A DNA stretch of 34,030 bases from an uncultured Clostridia bacterium (GCA_945921515.1 CAMEKR010000007.1:1-34030); one strand, 5' to 3'. Shown: positions 8,337 through 18,227, numbered from the stretch's first letter. The notes: generated by a model not told the origin, from the letters alone. A program made the numbers and translations.

Positions 8337-11300
8337 ATGGGAAGACAAAAACTTACTATGGACGGTAACAACGCCGCAGGTCACGTGTCCTATGCGTTTA
8401 CTGACGTTGCAGCGATTTACCCCATTACACCATCTTCAGTTATGGCTGAAGTAACTGATTCCTGGTCAACAGCCGGAAGAAAGAATATTTTCGGACAGGA
8501 AGTAAAGGTAGTAGAGATGCAGTCAGAGGCAGGTGCCGCAGGTGCAGTACACGGCTCGCTTGCAGCAGGTGCTTGCACTACGACTTATACGGCATCACAG
8601 GGCTTACTGCTTATGATCCCCAATATGTATAAGATCGCAGGCGAATTACTGCCCAGCGTTATTCACGTTTCCGCTCGTGCTCTCGCAACACACGCACTTT
8701 CTATCTTCGGTGATCACAGCGATATCTACGCTTGCCGTCAGACCGGTTATGCTATGCTCTGCTCCACTAACCCTCAGGAAGTTATGGACTTAGGCGCTGT
8801 AGCTCACCTTGCAACATATGAAGCAAGAGTTCCTTTCCTGCACTTCTTCGACGGTTTCAGAACATCACACGAGATCCAGAAGATCGAAGTATGGGACTAT
8901 GATACTCTTGACAAGATGCTCAACCACGAAGCTGTTGAGGAGTTCCGCAACAGAGCGCTCAACCCCGAGAAGCCCGTTCTTCACGGTACAGCTCAGAACC
9001 CCGACATCTTCTTCCAGGCTAAAGAAGCAAGCAACAAGTACTATGACGCTACACCTGCTATTGTACAGAAGTACATGGATAAGGTAAACGCTGAGATCGG
9101 TACAGATTACAAGCTGTTCAACTACTACGGCGCTCCCGACGCTGAACAGGTTATCATAGCTATGGGCTCTGTTTGCGATACTATCGAAGAGACTATCGAC
9201 TATATGTTAGCTCAGGGCAAGAAGGTTGGTCTTGTTAAGGTAAGACTTTACAGACCTTTCTCTGTAGACGCTTTTGTTGACGCTATCCCCGAAACAGTAA
9301 AGAAGATCACTGTTCTTGACAGAACAAAGGAACCCGGCGCACTCGGCGAGCCTCTCTACCTCGATGTAGTTGCAGCTCTCAAGCAGGCAGGCAAGTTCCA
9401 GGATGTTCCCGTTTACACAGGTCGTTACGGTCTCGGTTCTAAGGACTGCAACCCTGCACAGATCATCGCTGTTTACAACAACACTGAAAAGCCCAAGTTC
9501 ACAATCGGTATCGAAGACGATGTAACAGGTCTTTCACTTCCTATCGGCGAGAACCCCAACACAACTCCCGAAGGTACAACCTGCTGCAAGTTCTGGGGTC
9601 TTGGTTCTGACGGTACAGTCGGCGCAAACAAGAACTCCATCAAGATCATCGGTGACCACACAGATATGTACGCTCAGGCTTACTTTGCATACGACTCAAA
9701 GAAGTCAGGCGGCGTTACGATCTCTCACCTTCGTTTCGGTAAGTCGCCTATCAAGTCAACTTACTTTGTAAACAAGGCAAACTTCGTTGCTTGCCACAAC
9801 CCCTCATACATTGACAAGTACGATATGGTTGAGGATGTTATCCCCGGCGGTTCGTTCCTGCTCAACTGCCAGTGGACAGTAGACGAGCTTGACGAAAAGC
9901 TCCCTGCTCCCGTTAAGGCATACATAGCAAAGAACAACATCAACTTCTATATCATCAACGCTATTAAGGTTGCTAAGGAAATCGGTCTGGGCAACAAGAC
10001 AAATACCGTTCTGCAGTCTGCATTCTTCTCAATCGCTAACATCATCCCTGCTGAAGATGCTATCGAATACATGAAGAAGGCTGCTTACAAGTCATTCGCT
10101 AAGAAGGGTGAAGATATCGTTAACATGAACTACGCCGCTATCGAAAGAGGCGCAGGCGAAGTTATCAAGGTTGACGTTCCTGCATCTTGGGCTGACGCTG
10201 AAGGCACACTTCCTACTCATGTAGCAACAGGCGACAGAAAGGATCTCGTTGACTTCGTTAACAATATCCTTATCCCCGTTAACGCTCAGAGAGGCGACAA
10301 GCTCCCCGTATCTACATTCGTTGATATGGCTGACGGTACATTCCCTCAGGGTTCTGCCGCTTATGAGAAGCGTGGTATCGCTGTTGATGTTCCCTCTTGG
10401 ATCCCCGAGAACTGTATCCAGTGTAACCAGTGTTCATTCGTATGTCCTCACGCAGTTATCCGTCCCGTAATCCTGTCTGAAGAAGAGGCTGCAAAGGCTC
10501 CTGCAGGCGCTAAGATGAAGGACGCTATGGGTCTTCCCGGAATGAAGTTCGCTATGGTAACTTCTGTTCTCGACTGCACAGGCTGCGGCGTTTGCGCACA
10601 GGTTTGCCCTGCTAAGAACAAGGCACTCGAAATGAAGTCTCTTGACTCTCAGATGGAAGCACAGGCTATGTTCGACTACGCTGTAAAGGATGTAGCTGAC
10701 AAGCCCGAAGTTCACGAGAAGTTCAAGGAAACAACAGTTAAGGGTTCACAGTTCAAGCAGCCCCTGCTCGAATTCTCGGGCGCTTGCGCAGGCTGCGGTG
10801 AGACACCTTATGCTAAGCTCATCACTCAGCTGTTCGGCGACAGAATGTATATCGCCAACGCTACAGGCTGTTCTTCTATCTGGGGCGGCTCTGCTCCCTC
10901 AACTCCTTATACAGTAAATAAGGAAGGCAAGGGTCCTGCTTGGGGCAACTCACTCTTTGAAGATAACGCTGAGTACGGTCTCGGTATGTTCATCGCTCAG
11001 GATACTCTGAGAACAAGAGCACAGGGTCAGTTAAAGGCTATCGCTGAAAAGACAGAAAATGCTGATGTTAAGGCTAAGATCGCCGCTTACTTTGAAACAG
11101 CAAACGACGGTAAGGCTAACGCAGCAGCTACTAAGGAGCTGGTTGCAGCTCTTGAGGCACTTGACTGTGACTGCGCTGAAAAGACAGCTGTTCTCAAGGC
11201 TAAGAATTACCTCGCTAAGAAGTCCAACTGGATATTCGGTGGCGACGGCTGGGCATATGATATCGGTTACGGCGGTGTTGACCATGTTCTCGCTTCCGGC

Positions 11301-11879
11301 AAGAATGTAAATGTATTCGTATTCGATACAGAGGTTTACTCCAACACAGGCGGACAGGCTTCCAAGTCTACAAACATCGGTGCCGTTGCACAGTTCGCTG
11401 CAGGCGGTAAGGATGTTAAGAAGAAGGATCTCTCCGGTATTGCTATGAAGTACGGTTATGTATATGTTGCTCAGATCTCTATGGGCGCAGATATGAACCA
11501 GTGCTTAAAGGCAATCGCAGAGGCTGAAGCTTATGACGGTCCTTCACTGATCATTGCATACGCTCCTTGTATCAACCACGGTATCAAGGGCGGTCTGACT
11601 ATCGCTCAGAAGGTTGAGAAGGAAGCTGTACAGGCAGGTTACTGGCATCTGTTCAGATTCAACCCTGCTGCTCCCGAGGGTACAAACCCCTTCACACTCG
11701 ACAGCAAGGAGCCTACAGGCGATTACAAGGAATTCATGATGAGAGAAGTTCGTTACAACTCTCTTATGCGTGCTAACCCTGACAGAGCTAACGCACTCTT
11801 TGACAAGGCAGTTGCTAACTCCAAGAAGCGTTATGAAGATTTACTCGGTCTGGTTGATTACTACAAGCCCGAAGTTTAA
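8337..11879 (+). CDS. nifJ: Pyruvate:ferredoxin (flavodoxin) oxidoreductase
   Basis: 1180 aa single-chain PFOR; TMDGNNAAGHVSYAFTDVAAIYPITPSS start, two ferredoxin motifs (CIQCNQCSFVCPHA, CTGCGVCAQVCPAK), TPP domain GDGWAYDIGYGG...NTGGQASKST; AAGGAGGA RBS. Confidence 0.97.
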   Translation: MGRQKLTMDGNNAAGHVSYAFTDVAAIYPITPSSVMAEVTDSWSTAGRKNIFGQEVKVVEMQSEAGAAGAVHGSLAAGACTTTYTASQGLLLMIPNMYKIAGELLPSVIHVSARALATHALSIFGDHSDIYACRQTGYAMLCSTNPQEVMDLGAVAHLATYEARVPFLHFFDGFRTSHEIQKIEVWDYDTLDKMLNHEAVEEFRNRALNPEKPVLHGTAQNPDIFFQAKEASNKYYDATPAIVQKYMDKVNAEIGTDYKLFNYYGAPDAEQVIIAMGSVCDTIEETIDYMLAQGKKVGLVKVRLYRPFSVDAFVDAIPETVKKITVLDRTKEPGALGEPLYLDVVAALKQAGKFQDVPVYTGRYGLGSKDCNPAQIIAVYNNTEKPKFTIGIEDDVTGLSLPIGENPNTTPEGTTCCKFWGLGSDGTVGANKNSIKIIGDHTDMYAQAYFAYDSKKSGGVTISHLRFGKSPIKSTYFVNKANFVACHNPSYIDKYDMVEDVIPGGSFLLNCQWTVDELDEKLPAPVKAYIAKNNINFYIINAIKVAKEIGLGNKTNTVLQSAFFSIANIIPAEDAIEYMKKAAYKSFAKKGEDIVNMNYAAIERGAGEVIKVDVPASWADAEGTLPTHVATGDRKDLVDFVNNILIPVNAQRGDKLPVSTFVDMADGTFPQGSAAYEKRGIAVDVPSWIPENCIQCNQCSFVCPHAVIRPVILSEEEAAKAPAGAKMKDAMGLPGMKFAMVTSVLDCTGCGVCAQVCPAKNKALEMKSLDSQMEAQAMFDYAVKDVADKPEVHEKFKETTVKGSQFKQPLLEFSGACAGCGETPYAKLITQLFGDRMYIANATGCSSIWGGSAPSTPYTVNKEGKGPAWGNSLFEDNAEYGLGMFIAQDTLRTRAQGQLKAIAEKTENADVKAKIAAYFETANDGKANAAATKELVAALEALDCDCAEKTAVLKAKNYLAKKSNWIFGGDGWAYDIGYGGVDHVLASGKNVNVFVFDTEVYSNTGGQASKSTNIGAVAQFAAGGKDVKKKDLSGIAMKYGYVYVAQISMGADMNQCLKAIAEAEAYDGPSLIIAYAPCINHGIKGGLTIAQKVEKEAVQAGYWHLFRFNPAAPEGTNPFTLDSKEPTGDYKEFMMREVRYNSLMRANPDRANALFDKAVANSKKRYEDLLGLVDYYKPEV

Positions 11880-11950
11880 TCGGTAAATTTATCGCATTTC
11901 AATAAAAAGCCCAAAAATTTTGAATAATCGGAATAGAATAGGTTTTTACG

Positions 11951-11982
11951 CCCCTCCGGTAAAACCGGAGGGGTTATTTTTT
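11951..11982 (+). terminator. Intrinsic terminator of nifJ
   Basis: CCCCTCCGG-TAAAA-CCGGAGGGG followed by T-rich tract. Confidence 0.9.
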
Positions 11983-11998
11983 AAGACGGCTTCTGCGC

Positions 11999-12373
11999 TC
12001 AGTTAGAAGGTATTTTGATACCGCTTAGTATCACTGCTCCTCCTCCCTGTACAAATACAACGGAGAAGTACGCCGAAAACGGCAGTTCAAAGCGATATAC
12101 AGCGGTTGACTTATCAAGATACAGATATGCAGTCTTCTTTATGAAAACGCCTGAATATACTGTTAGAAGACGCTTATCGAGCAAGTATTCCGACTTATTC
12201 CAGTATAAGATGAAATAGGCACTAAGCATGATATATAACCCCGCTCCTATGCAGACAAACCATACTGCATAAGGGGGAGCAACCAATATCAATGCAGTTA
12301 TTACCGACAGCATAACAATCGCTGTCAAAACGAGCAGATAGAGCAACAGTTTTTTATCGGCTTTCGACTGCAT
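11999..12373 (-). CDS. Small two-TM membrane protein, possibly bacterial PH-domain-like
   Basis: 124 aa; two hydrophobic helices then a beta-rich tail (LLTVYSGVFIKKTAYLYLDKSTAVYRFELPFS...). PH-like assignment by pattern only. Confidence 0.6.
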   Translation of the reverse strand: MQSKADKKLLLYLLVLTAIVMLSVITALILVAPPYAVWFVCIGAGLYIMLSAYFILYWNKSEYLLDKRLLTVYSGVFIKKTAYLYLDKSTAVYRFELPFSAYFSVVFVQGGGAVILSGIKIPSN

Positions 12374-12452
12374 ATTGGCTGTCCTCCCTAAATATATTTA
12401 ATATATGCGGCGTACAGCCCACATTTACGCCGAAGAAAAGGAACGAGATCGT

Positions 12453-13769
12453 ATGGAAATTTTACAGTGGATAAATGAGAATATTATATGGGGTATACCG
12501 GCACTGTTATTGTTTGCCGGCTCAGGAATAATATTCACTATACGCACAAGAGGAATGCAGGTACTGAAATTCCCTACTATAATAAAAAAGACGCTTCTTA
12601 CTAAACAACCCGAATCGGACGGCAAAAAGGTTTCCCCGTTCAAAACTCTTACCGCCGCACTGGGTGCGACTGTCGGTACAGGCAACATTATCGCCATAGG
12701 CAGTGCTATAGCTATCGGAGGCGCAGGAGCTATATTCTGGATGTGGATATCTGCACTGCTCGGTATGGCTACCAGCTTTGCCGAAAATTTTCTCGGTGCG
12801 AAATACAGAACGATTCAGCCCGACGGACTGACGGGCGGCGTGCCGTTTGCATACATAAAGAAAGCCTTCGGAGGAAAGAAGTTAGGCGCATTCTTTGCCG
12901 CAATGTTTGCGGTATGCTGTATAGGCGCAAGCTTTGGCATAGGCAATATGGCACAGATAAATTCAGCGTCTATGGCGCTTGAAAGATGCCTCAATGTGCC
13001 ATTATGGGTAACCGGAATAATATGTGCTGTAGTTATAGCTTTGATTGCTCCGGGCGGAATCCACAGACTCAGCAAGATAACCGCCTGGCTTATTCCTATA
13101 GCTTCGGCAGGATATCTGCTTGGCTGTACTGCAGTTATTATTATGAACTATGATAAAGTACCCGACGTGTTTGTAAGAATATTCTCTGAAGCATTTTCTC
13201 TAAGCTCTATCGGCGGCGGTACGGTCGGTATCGTTATGCTGGAAGCGATGAAATGGGGCGTAAAACGAGGCGTATTCTCAAATGAGGCAGGTCTCGGTTC
13301 ATCGGTAATGATAAACGCCAACTCAAGCGCAGAGCATCATCATACGCAAGGTATGTGGGCAATGCTGTCGGTGTTCATTGACACGATAATCATATGCACT
13401 ATGACCGCTTTATGCATACTTACAAGCGGTGCAGACAAAATGTCAAGCACAGGCTTTGATATGGCGCTTATTGCGTTTGAAGACGGTCTGGGCGGTTTTG
13501 CAGGTGCATTTTTAAGCATAGCCACCTTCATATTTGCCCTGACCACCGTCACGGGATGGTGGATATACGGCAGGAGCTGTTTTGTGTACCTTTTCTCGAA
13601 AAAGTGGGTAGGCGTATATCTTGCGGTTTTTGTTATTACCGCTTTTGTGGGTGCGGTTATTCAGGCACAAGTCGTGTGGGATGTTTCCGATCTATTCAAC
13701 GGTCTTATGGCGATACCTAACTTAGTAGCGATCATACTGCTGCGAAAAGAGGTCAAAGCTGACATTTAA
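12453..13769 (+). CDS. Alanine/glycine:cation symporter (AGCS family)
   Basis: TLTAALGATVGTGNIIAIGSAIAIGGAGAIFWMW and VFSNEAGLGSSVMINA motifs; RBS-backed ATG at 12453 chosen over track start 12405. Confidence 0.92.
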   Translation: MEILQWINENIIWGIPALLLFAGSGIIFTIRTRGMQVLKFPTIIKKTLLTKQPESDGKKVSPFKTLTAALGATVGTGNIIAIGSAIAIGGAGAIFWMWISALLGMATSFAENFLGAKYRTIQPDGLTGGVPFAYIKKAFGGKKLGAFFAAMFAVCCIGASFGIGNMAQINSASMALERCLNVPLWVTGIICAVVIALIAPGGIHRLSKITAWLIPIASAGYLLGCTAVIIMNYDKVPDVFVRIFSEAFSLSSIGGGTVGIVMLEAMKWGVKRGVFSNEAGLGSSVMINANSSAEHHHTQGMWAMLSVFIDTIIICTMTALCILTSGADKMSSTGFDMALIAFEDGLGGFAGAFLSIATFIFALTTVTGWWIYGRSCFVYLFSKKWVGVYLAVFVITAFVGAVIQAQVVWDVSDLFNGLMAIPNLVAIILLRKEVKADI

Positions 13770-13807
13770 TTCCTTTATAATCAGTAAATTTTAATTTGTT
13801 AAAATAA

Positions 13808-13920
13808 GCACAAAGTAAACAAGAATAATCATTTATTATAAGCCGAAGCGCTTTTTAGCGGCTGTATTAAACAGCATAAGGCAAGGCTTTGAAGATTATC
13901 GTTTACTTTGCGCTTTTTTT
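13808..13920 (+). terminator. Structured terminator/candidate ncRNA closed by a long split stem
   Basis: GCACAAAGTAAAC (13808-13820) pairs with GTTTACTTTGCGC (13901-13913), one mismatch; ATAATC (13825-13830) pairs with GATTAT (13894-13899); internal AGCCG/CGGCT and GCTGT/ACAGC; seven Ts follow. Confidence 0.6.
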
Positions 13921-13941
13921 GTTTATTTTGCAATTATGCTA

Positions 13942-13970
13942 TTGACCTATTGCAAAAAATAGTTTATAAT
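13942..13970 (+). promoter_or_regulatory. SigA-type promoter of the PEPCK gene
   Basis: TTGACC (13942-13947), 17-bp spacer, TATAAT (13965-13970). Confidence 0.8.
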
Positions 13971-14074
13971 AGTAAATGGGGAACAAGGTACGCTTAGCTT
14001 GTATCGATAATTCCCTACCGAATGACTTTCATCAGCAGAAGCTGATAAAATAAAGAAAAGGAGAACAATCGGTT

Positions 14075-15856
14075 ATGACAAAGAATCAGAATGTTTTAAA
14101 GTGGGTTGAAGAAATGAAAGCCCTCACACAGCCCGACAAGGTTGTATGGATCGATGGCAGCGAGGAACAGCTCAAGGCTCTTCGTGACGAGGCTATCGCT
14201 ACAGGCGAGATGATCGAGCTCAACCAGGAGAAGCTCCCCGGCTGTTTATATCACAGAACAGCTGAGAACGATGTTGCCCGTGTTGAAGACAGAACTTTCA
14301 TCTGCTCAAGAGAGAAAGAAAACGCAGGTCCCACTAACAACTGGTGCGATCCCAAAGAGATGTACGCAAAGCTTTCTAAGCTCTACGACGGAGTTATGAA
14401 GGGTCGTACAATGTACGTTATCCCTTACTCAATGGGTCCTATCGGCTCACCTATCGCTAAGGTCGGCGTAGAAATCACAGACTCTATCTATGTTGTTCTT
14501 AACATGGACATTATGACAAGAATGGGCGCACAGGCTTTCAAGAACCTTCCCGATGACTCAAACGACTTTGTAAGATGCCTGCACTCAAAGGCAAATGTTG
14601 ATCCCGAGCAGAGATACATCGTTCAGTTCCCCGAGGACAACACGATCTGGTCTATCAACTCTGCATACGGCGGAAACGTTCTTCTCGGCAAGAAGTGCTT
14701 CGCACTCCGTATCGCTTCTTACCAGGGCTGGAAGGAAGGCTGGATGGCTGAGCATATGCTTATCCTCGGCGTTAAGAAGCCCGATGGCGACATCAAGTAC
14801 ATCACAGCCGCATTCCCCTCAGCTTGCGGTAAAACAAACCTTGCTATGCTTATTCCTCCCGAGGGATACAAGAAGGCAGGCTATGAAGTATTCACAGTAG
14901 GAGACGATATTGCTTGGATGAAGCAGGGTCCCGACGGCAGACTTTATGCTATCAACCCCGAGAACGGCTTCTTCGGCGTTGCTCCCGGTACAAACGCAAA
15001 GTCAAACTACAATGCGCTTGCATCTACAATGAAGAACACCATCTTCACAAATGTTGCTATCAACAATGACGATATGACAGTATGGTGGGAAGGTCTTGAC
15101 AAGAATCCTCCCGAGAATGCAACCGAGTGGAAGGGCGCTAAGGTAAACGGTAAGGAATACACAGCAGCAGGAAATAAGCTCGCTCATCCCAACTCTCGTT
15201 TCACAGCTCCCGCCCAGAACTGCCCCTGCATCTCACCTGAGTTCAACAATCCTCAGGGCGTGCCGATTTCGGCAATCATCTTCGGTGGCAGACGCGCAGC
15301 TACAACTCCCCTTGTATATCAGTCATTCAGCTGGCAGCACGGCACTTATGTAGGTTCTGCAGTTTCTTCAGAGACTACAGCAGCTGCTACAGGTGCAGTA
15401 GGCGTACTCCGTCACGATCCTATGGCTATGAAGCCCTTCTGCGGCTACCACATGGCTGATTACTGGGCACACTGGCTCGAAATGGGCAAGAAGCTCGGTG
15501 ACAAGGCTCCTAAGATTTTCAATGTTAACTGGTTCAAGCAGGATGAGAACGGCAACTATATGTGGCCCGGTTTCGGCGACAACATGAGAGTTCTCGACTG
15601 GATCATCAAGAGATGCGAAGGCACTATAGACGCTGACACAACTCCTATCGGCTACCTTCCTAAGAAGGGTGACATCAACCTCAAGGGTATTGAGGATGAA
15701 GTTACATCAGAAGTTGAAGATAAGCTGCTCGCAGTAGACAGAGACCTCTGGAAGAAGGAAGTTGAAGAGATGAAGGAGTTCTACAAGCAGTTCGGTGACA
15801 AGCTCCCCGACGGCTTAAAGCAGGAACTCGCTGATCTTGAAGCAAGACTTGGCTAA
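14075..15856 (+). CDS. pckG: Phosphoenolpyruvate carboxykinase (GTP)
   Basis: 593 aa; FPSACGKTNLAML P-loop/PEPCK signature, YVIPYSMGPIGSP, NWFKQDENGNYMWPGFGDN C-terminal region of GTP-type enzymes. Confidence 0.95.
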   Translation: MTKNQNVLKWVEEMKALTQPDKVVWIDGSEEQLKALRDEAIATGEMIELNQEKLPGCLYHRTAENDVARVEDRTFICSREKENAGPTNNWCDPKEMYAKLSKLYDGVMKGRTMYVIPYSMGPIGSPIAKVGVEITDSIYVVLNMDIMTRMGAQAFKNLPDDSNDFVRCLHSKANVDPEQRYIVQFPEDNTIWSINSAYGGNVLLGKKCFALRIASYQGWKEGWMAEHMLILGVKKPDGDIKYITAAFPSACGKTNLAMLIPPEGYKKAGYEVFTVGDDIAWMKQGPDGRLYAINPENGFFGVAPGTNAKSNYNALASTMKNTIFTNVAINNDDMTVWWEGLDKNPPENATEWKGAKVNGKEYTAAGNKLAHPNSRFTAPAQNCPCISPEFNNPQGVPISAIIFGGRRAATTPLVYQSFSWQHGTYVGSAVSSETTAAATGAVGVLRHDPMAMKPFCGYHMADYWAHWLEMGKKLGDKAPKIFNVNWFKQDENGNYMWPGFGDNMRVLDWIIKRCEGTIDADTTPIGYLPKKGDINLKGIEDEVTSEVEDKLLAVDRDLWKKEVEEMKEFYKQFGDKLPDGLKQELADLEARLG

Positions 15857-15878
15857 TAAATAACCGTAATGCTCCTAT

Positions 15879-15902
15879 CCCCCGTCAGAATGCTGACGGG
15901 GG
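15879..15902 (+). terminator. GC-rich hairpin after the PEPCK gene, no T-tract
   Basis: CCCCCGTCAG-AATG-CTGACGGGGG followed by ATTCAG. Confidence 0.6.
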
Positions 15903-15991
15903 ATTCAGACTGTCGATAAACCCACGCACCGCAAAAATGCAAGACTTACTTATGTGTATGTGTTAATTTTTTTGGATAATTTGCAACATAG

Positions 15992-16021
15992 TTTTGTGGA
16001 GCCGAAAACGGCTCCACAAAA
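15992..16021. repeat. Perfect 13-bp inverted repeat
   Basis: TTTTGTGGAGCCG-AAAA-CGGCTCCACAAAA. Confidence 0.85.
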
Positions 16022-16041
16022 GCATTTTTGCTTACTTCGTC

Positions 16042-16083
16042 AAAAGCCTCCTACCGTACCTTTGTACGCCGACGGAGGCTTTT
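16042..16083. repeat. Inverted repeat with nested inner hairpin
   Basis: AAAAGCCTCC...GGAGGCTTTT outer arms, CGTAC-CTTT-GTACG inside. Confidence 0.8.
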
Positions 16084-16113
16084 TCCTCGTCTGCGTGTGT
16101 TTCTCACAGTCTA

Positions 16114-16148
16114 ACAGCTTGTCGAAAAATACTTTTTCGACAAGCTGT
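16114..16148. repeat. Perfect 16-bp inverted repeat
   Basis: ACAGCTTGTCGAAAAA-TAC-TTTTTCGACAAGCTGT. Confidence 0.9.
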
Positions 16149-16150
16149 AT

Positions 16151-16180
16151 CCCCCGTCATAATGTGACGGGGGTTTTTTT
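16151..16180 (+). terminator. Intrinsic terminator, near-copy of the 15879-15902 hairpin
   Basis: CCCCCGTCA-TAATG-TGACGGGGG-TTTTTTT. Confidence 0.85.
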
Positions 16181-16212
16181 ATATTGGAGTATTCAAAACT
16201 AACAGTAGCATA

Positions 16213-16243
16213 ACAAAACGGCGCCGGATAAATCCGACGCCGT
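16213..16243 (-). terminator. Terminator of the sugar ABC operon (minus strand)
   Basis: ACGGCG-C-CGGAT-AA-ATCCG-A-CGCCGT; on the minus strand followed by TTTTG. Confidence 0.7.
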
Positions 16244-16275
16244 CTGCTTTATTTAATATATTAACCCAAATTTGA

Positions 16276-17208
16276 TTAGCCCTTGACAGCTCCGAGAGCA
16301 ACTCCCTTAACAATAAACTTTGATAAGCAAAGGTAAATAACTATTATAGGAAGTATAGAAAGGAGAACCGCCATATACTTTACACCGTAGTCAACTACCG
16401 TATCTATTGACATAATAGCCGATACCATCATAGGCATGGTCTTCATACGAATGTCGTTAGAAAGAAGTATCATCGACTGAGTATAGTAGTTGTTCCAGTT
16501 AGCAACAAACTGGAATATAGCCTGAACCGCGAATGCCGGTTTTAAAATCGGAAGAGCTATGCGTAAGAATGTCATAAACTCTCCGCTGCCGTCAATACGA
16601 GCAGCTTCTACTATCTCAAGTGGGAATGATGACTTCATGTACTGTAGCATAAAGAATACTACTGCAGGAGCAGCTATTGCAGGAATGATAAGCGGTATGT
16701 AAGAATCCTGTAATTTAATCTGGATCATAAATTCAAGGAAACCGGTTGATACAACCTGCATAGGTACCATCATAACGCAGAGTATGAAAGTAGTGGCTGC
16801 TTTCTTGAGTTTGAAGTCGTAAACAGTAAGACCATAAGCTGTAAGTCCTGAGAAGAATACCGCACAAGCTGTTGCACCAAGTGAAACTATCAAGCTGTTC
16901 AAATAGCCGTAGAAGATGTTGTATGCACTGGTGTACATACCATTTGCAGCCTCAGGGTTATTAAGTTCCTTAAGGTTTTCAATGAAATAGTCGCTGGGTA
17001 AAACTGATAAACCGTTAACAATTATGTCCGAATTGGCTCTTGTAGAGTTTATCAGAATGATATAAAGAGGTAACAAACAGATAATAGATAAGATAAGGCA
17101 AACTACAAATCTTATCGAACTTTGGATTAATATGCTTCTTTTGTATCTCTTTTCAGCAGCAGAAGGAGCATAATCCTTATCCTTTGCAGGTTTTGACATA
17201 TATTCCAT
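16276..17208 (-). CDS. Carbohydrate ABC transporter permease (MalG type)
   Basis: 310 aa, six-TM pattern; EAARIDGSGEFMTFLRIALPILKPA EAA motif. Confidence 0.9.
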   Translation of the reverse strand: MEYMSKPAKDKDYAPSAAEKRYKRSILIQSSIRFVVCLILSIICLLPLYIILINSTRANSDIIVNGLSVLPSDYFIENLKELNNPEAANGMYTSAYNIFYGYLNSLIVSLGATACAVFFSGLTAYGLTVYDFKLKKAATTFILCVMMVPMQVVSTGFLEFMIQIKLQDSYIPLIIPAIAAPAVVFFMLQYMKSSFPLEIVEAARIDGSGEFMTFLRIALPILKPAFAVQAIFQFVANWNNYYTQSMILLSNDIRMKTMPMMVSAIMSIDTVVDYGVKYMAVLLSILPIIVIYLCLSKFIVKGVALGAVKG

Positions 17209-17222
17209 AGATTTACCTCTCC

Positions 17223-18197
17223 TTACTTTTTAGCCTTTTTAGGGGCAGTAGAATCGGTGTTGAACTTATAAATGAATACACCGAGAGCCGCTGTAATGAT
17301 AAACAGAATTACAGATGCTGTAGCTGAATATCCGTAGTTAGGCTGAGCAGTATGGAAGTTATCATAGATAAACACTGCAGCTGTCTTCAGTGTAGGTCTG
17401 ATCGTTCTGCCTTCGTGTAGCAGATACGGAATATCAAACATCTGAAGTCCGCCTATTAACGAAGTTATAACAACATAAATGAATATAGGCTTTAAGATAG
17501 GCATTGTGATCCTAAAGAAAGTATGTAAGCCACTTGAACCATCTATTGAAGCAGCTTCATAAATTGAATTGTCGATTCCGAAAATACCGGACATAAGTAA
17601 CAGCATTGTGTTACCGAACCACATCCACGACTGAATTATCATAACGAGAATTCTTGAAGCCCATGCATCATTAATGAAGGGGAAGGCATCTTTGATCCAA
17701 CCGAAATTCAAAAGCATAGAGTTTACTGCACCATACTTAGTGTTACCGAATATCATAAGGAATATAGCGGCAACAGAAGCGGCAGTTATAATGTTAGGCA
17801 GATACATAACTACTTTAAAGAAGCCTGTACCTTTAATCTTTACTCGTACATCAGAGAACCATACAGCAAGAAGAAGTGAAAGCAGAAGCTGTATTACGAA
17901 GTTTCCAACCCAAAGGATAAATGTATTACCGAGACAATTTAAAAATTCTTTTTGTATGGCAGCCCCGGCACTGAATTGACCTTCCTCACCGAATAAAAGA
18001 AACTGGTAATTCTGTAATCCTACAAACTGATCACTTGTAATACCGTTGCCTTTAAAACTCAAAACAAAAGTATTTATCAGAGGATAAATCATAAAGAATG
18101 AGTATACCAGAAAAAACGGTAGTATAAAGAAATATCCGTATTTCGAATAACTAACCATTTTGTGAGGTTTTCTGGCAGTGTTCTGCATAAAATACAC
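17223..18197 (-). CDS. Carbohydrate ABC transporter permease (MalF type)
   Basis: 324 aa; YEAASIDGSSGLHTFFRITMPILKPI EAA motif; upstream of MalG-type gene. Confidence 0.9.
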   Translation of the reverse strand: MYFMQNTARKPHKMVSYSKYGYFFILPFFLVYSFFMIYPLINTFVLSFKGNGITSDQFVGLQNYQFLLFGEEGQFSAGAAIQKEFLNCLGNTFILWVGNFVIQLLLSLLLAVWFSDVRVKIKGTGFFKVVMYLPNIITAASVAAIFLMIFGNTKYGAVNSMLLNFGWIKDAFPFINDAWASRILVMIIQSWMWFGNTMLLLMSGIFGIDNSIYEAASIDGSSGLHTFFRITMPILKPIFIYVVITSLIGGLQMFDIPYLLHEGRTIRPTLKTAAVFIYDNFHTAQPNYGYSATASVILFIITAALGVFIYKFNTDSTAPKKAKK

Positions 18198-18227
18198 ACC
18201 TTTCTACTGATTTTAGCTAAAAAATTT

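Noticed and set aside
8337-11879. Different codon texture of nifJ and PEPCK gene versus neighbours as a sign of horizontal transfer
   Set aside because: Consistent with translational selection in highly expressed central-metabolism genes.
15954-16202. 82-aa ORF after the PEPCK gene
   Set aside because: Runs through several perfect hairpins and a terminator; composition explained by non-coding palindromes.
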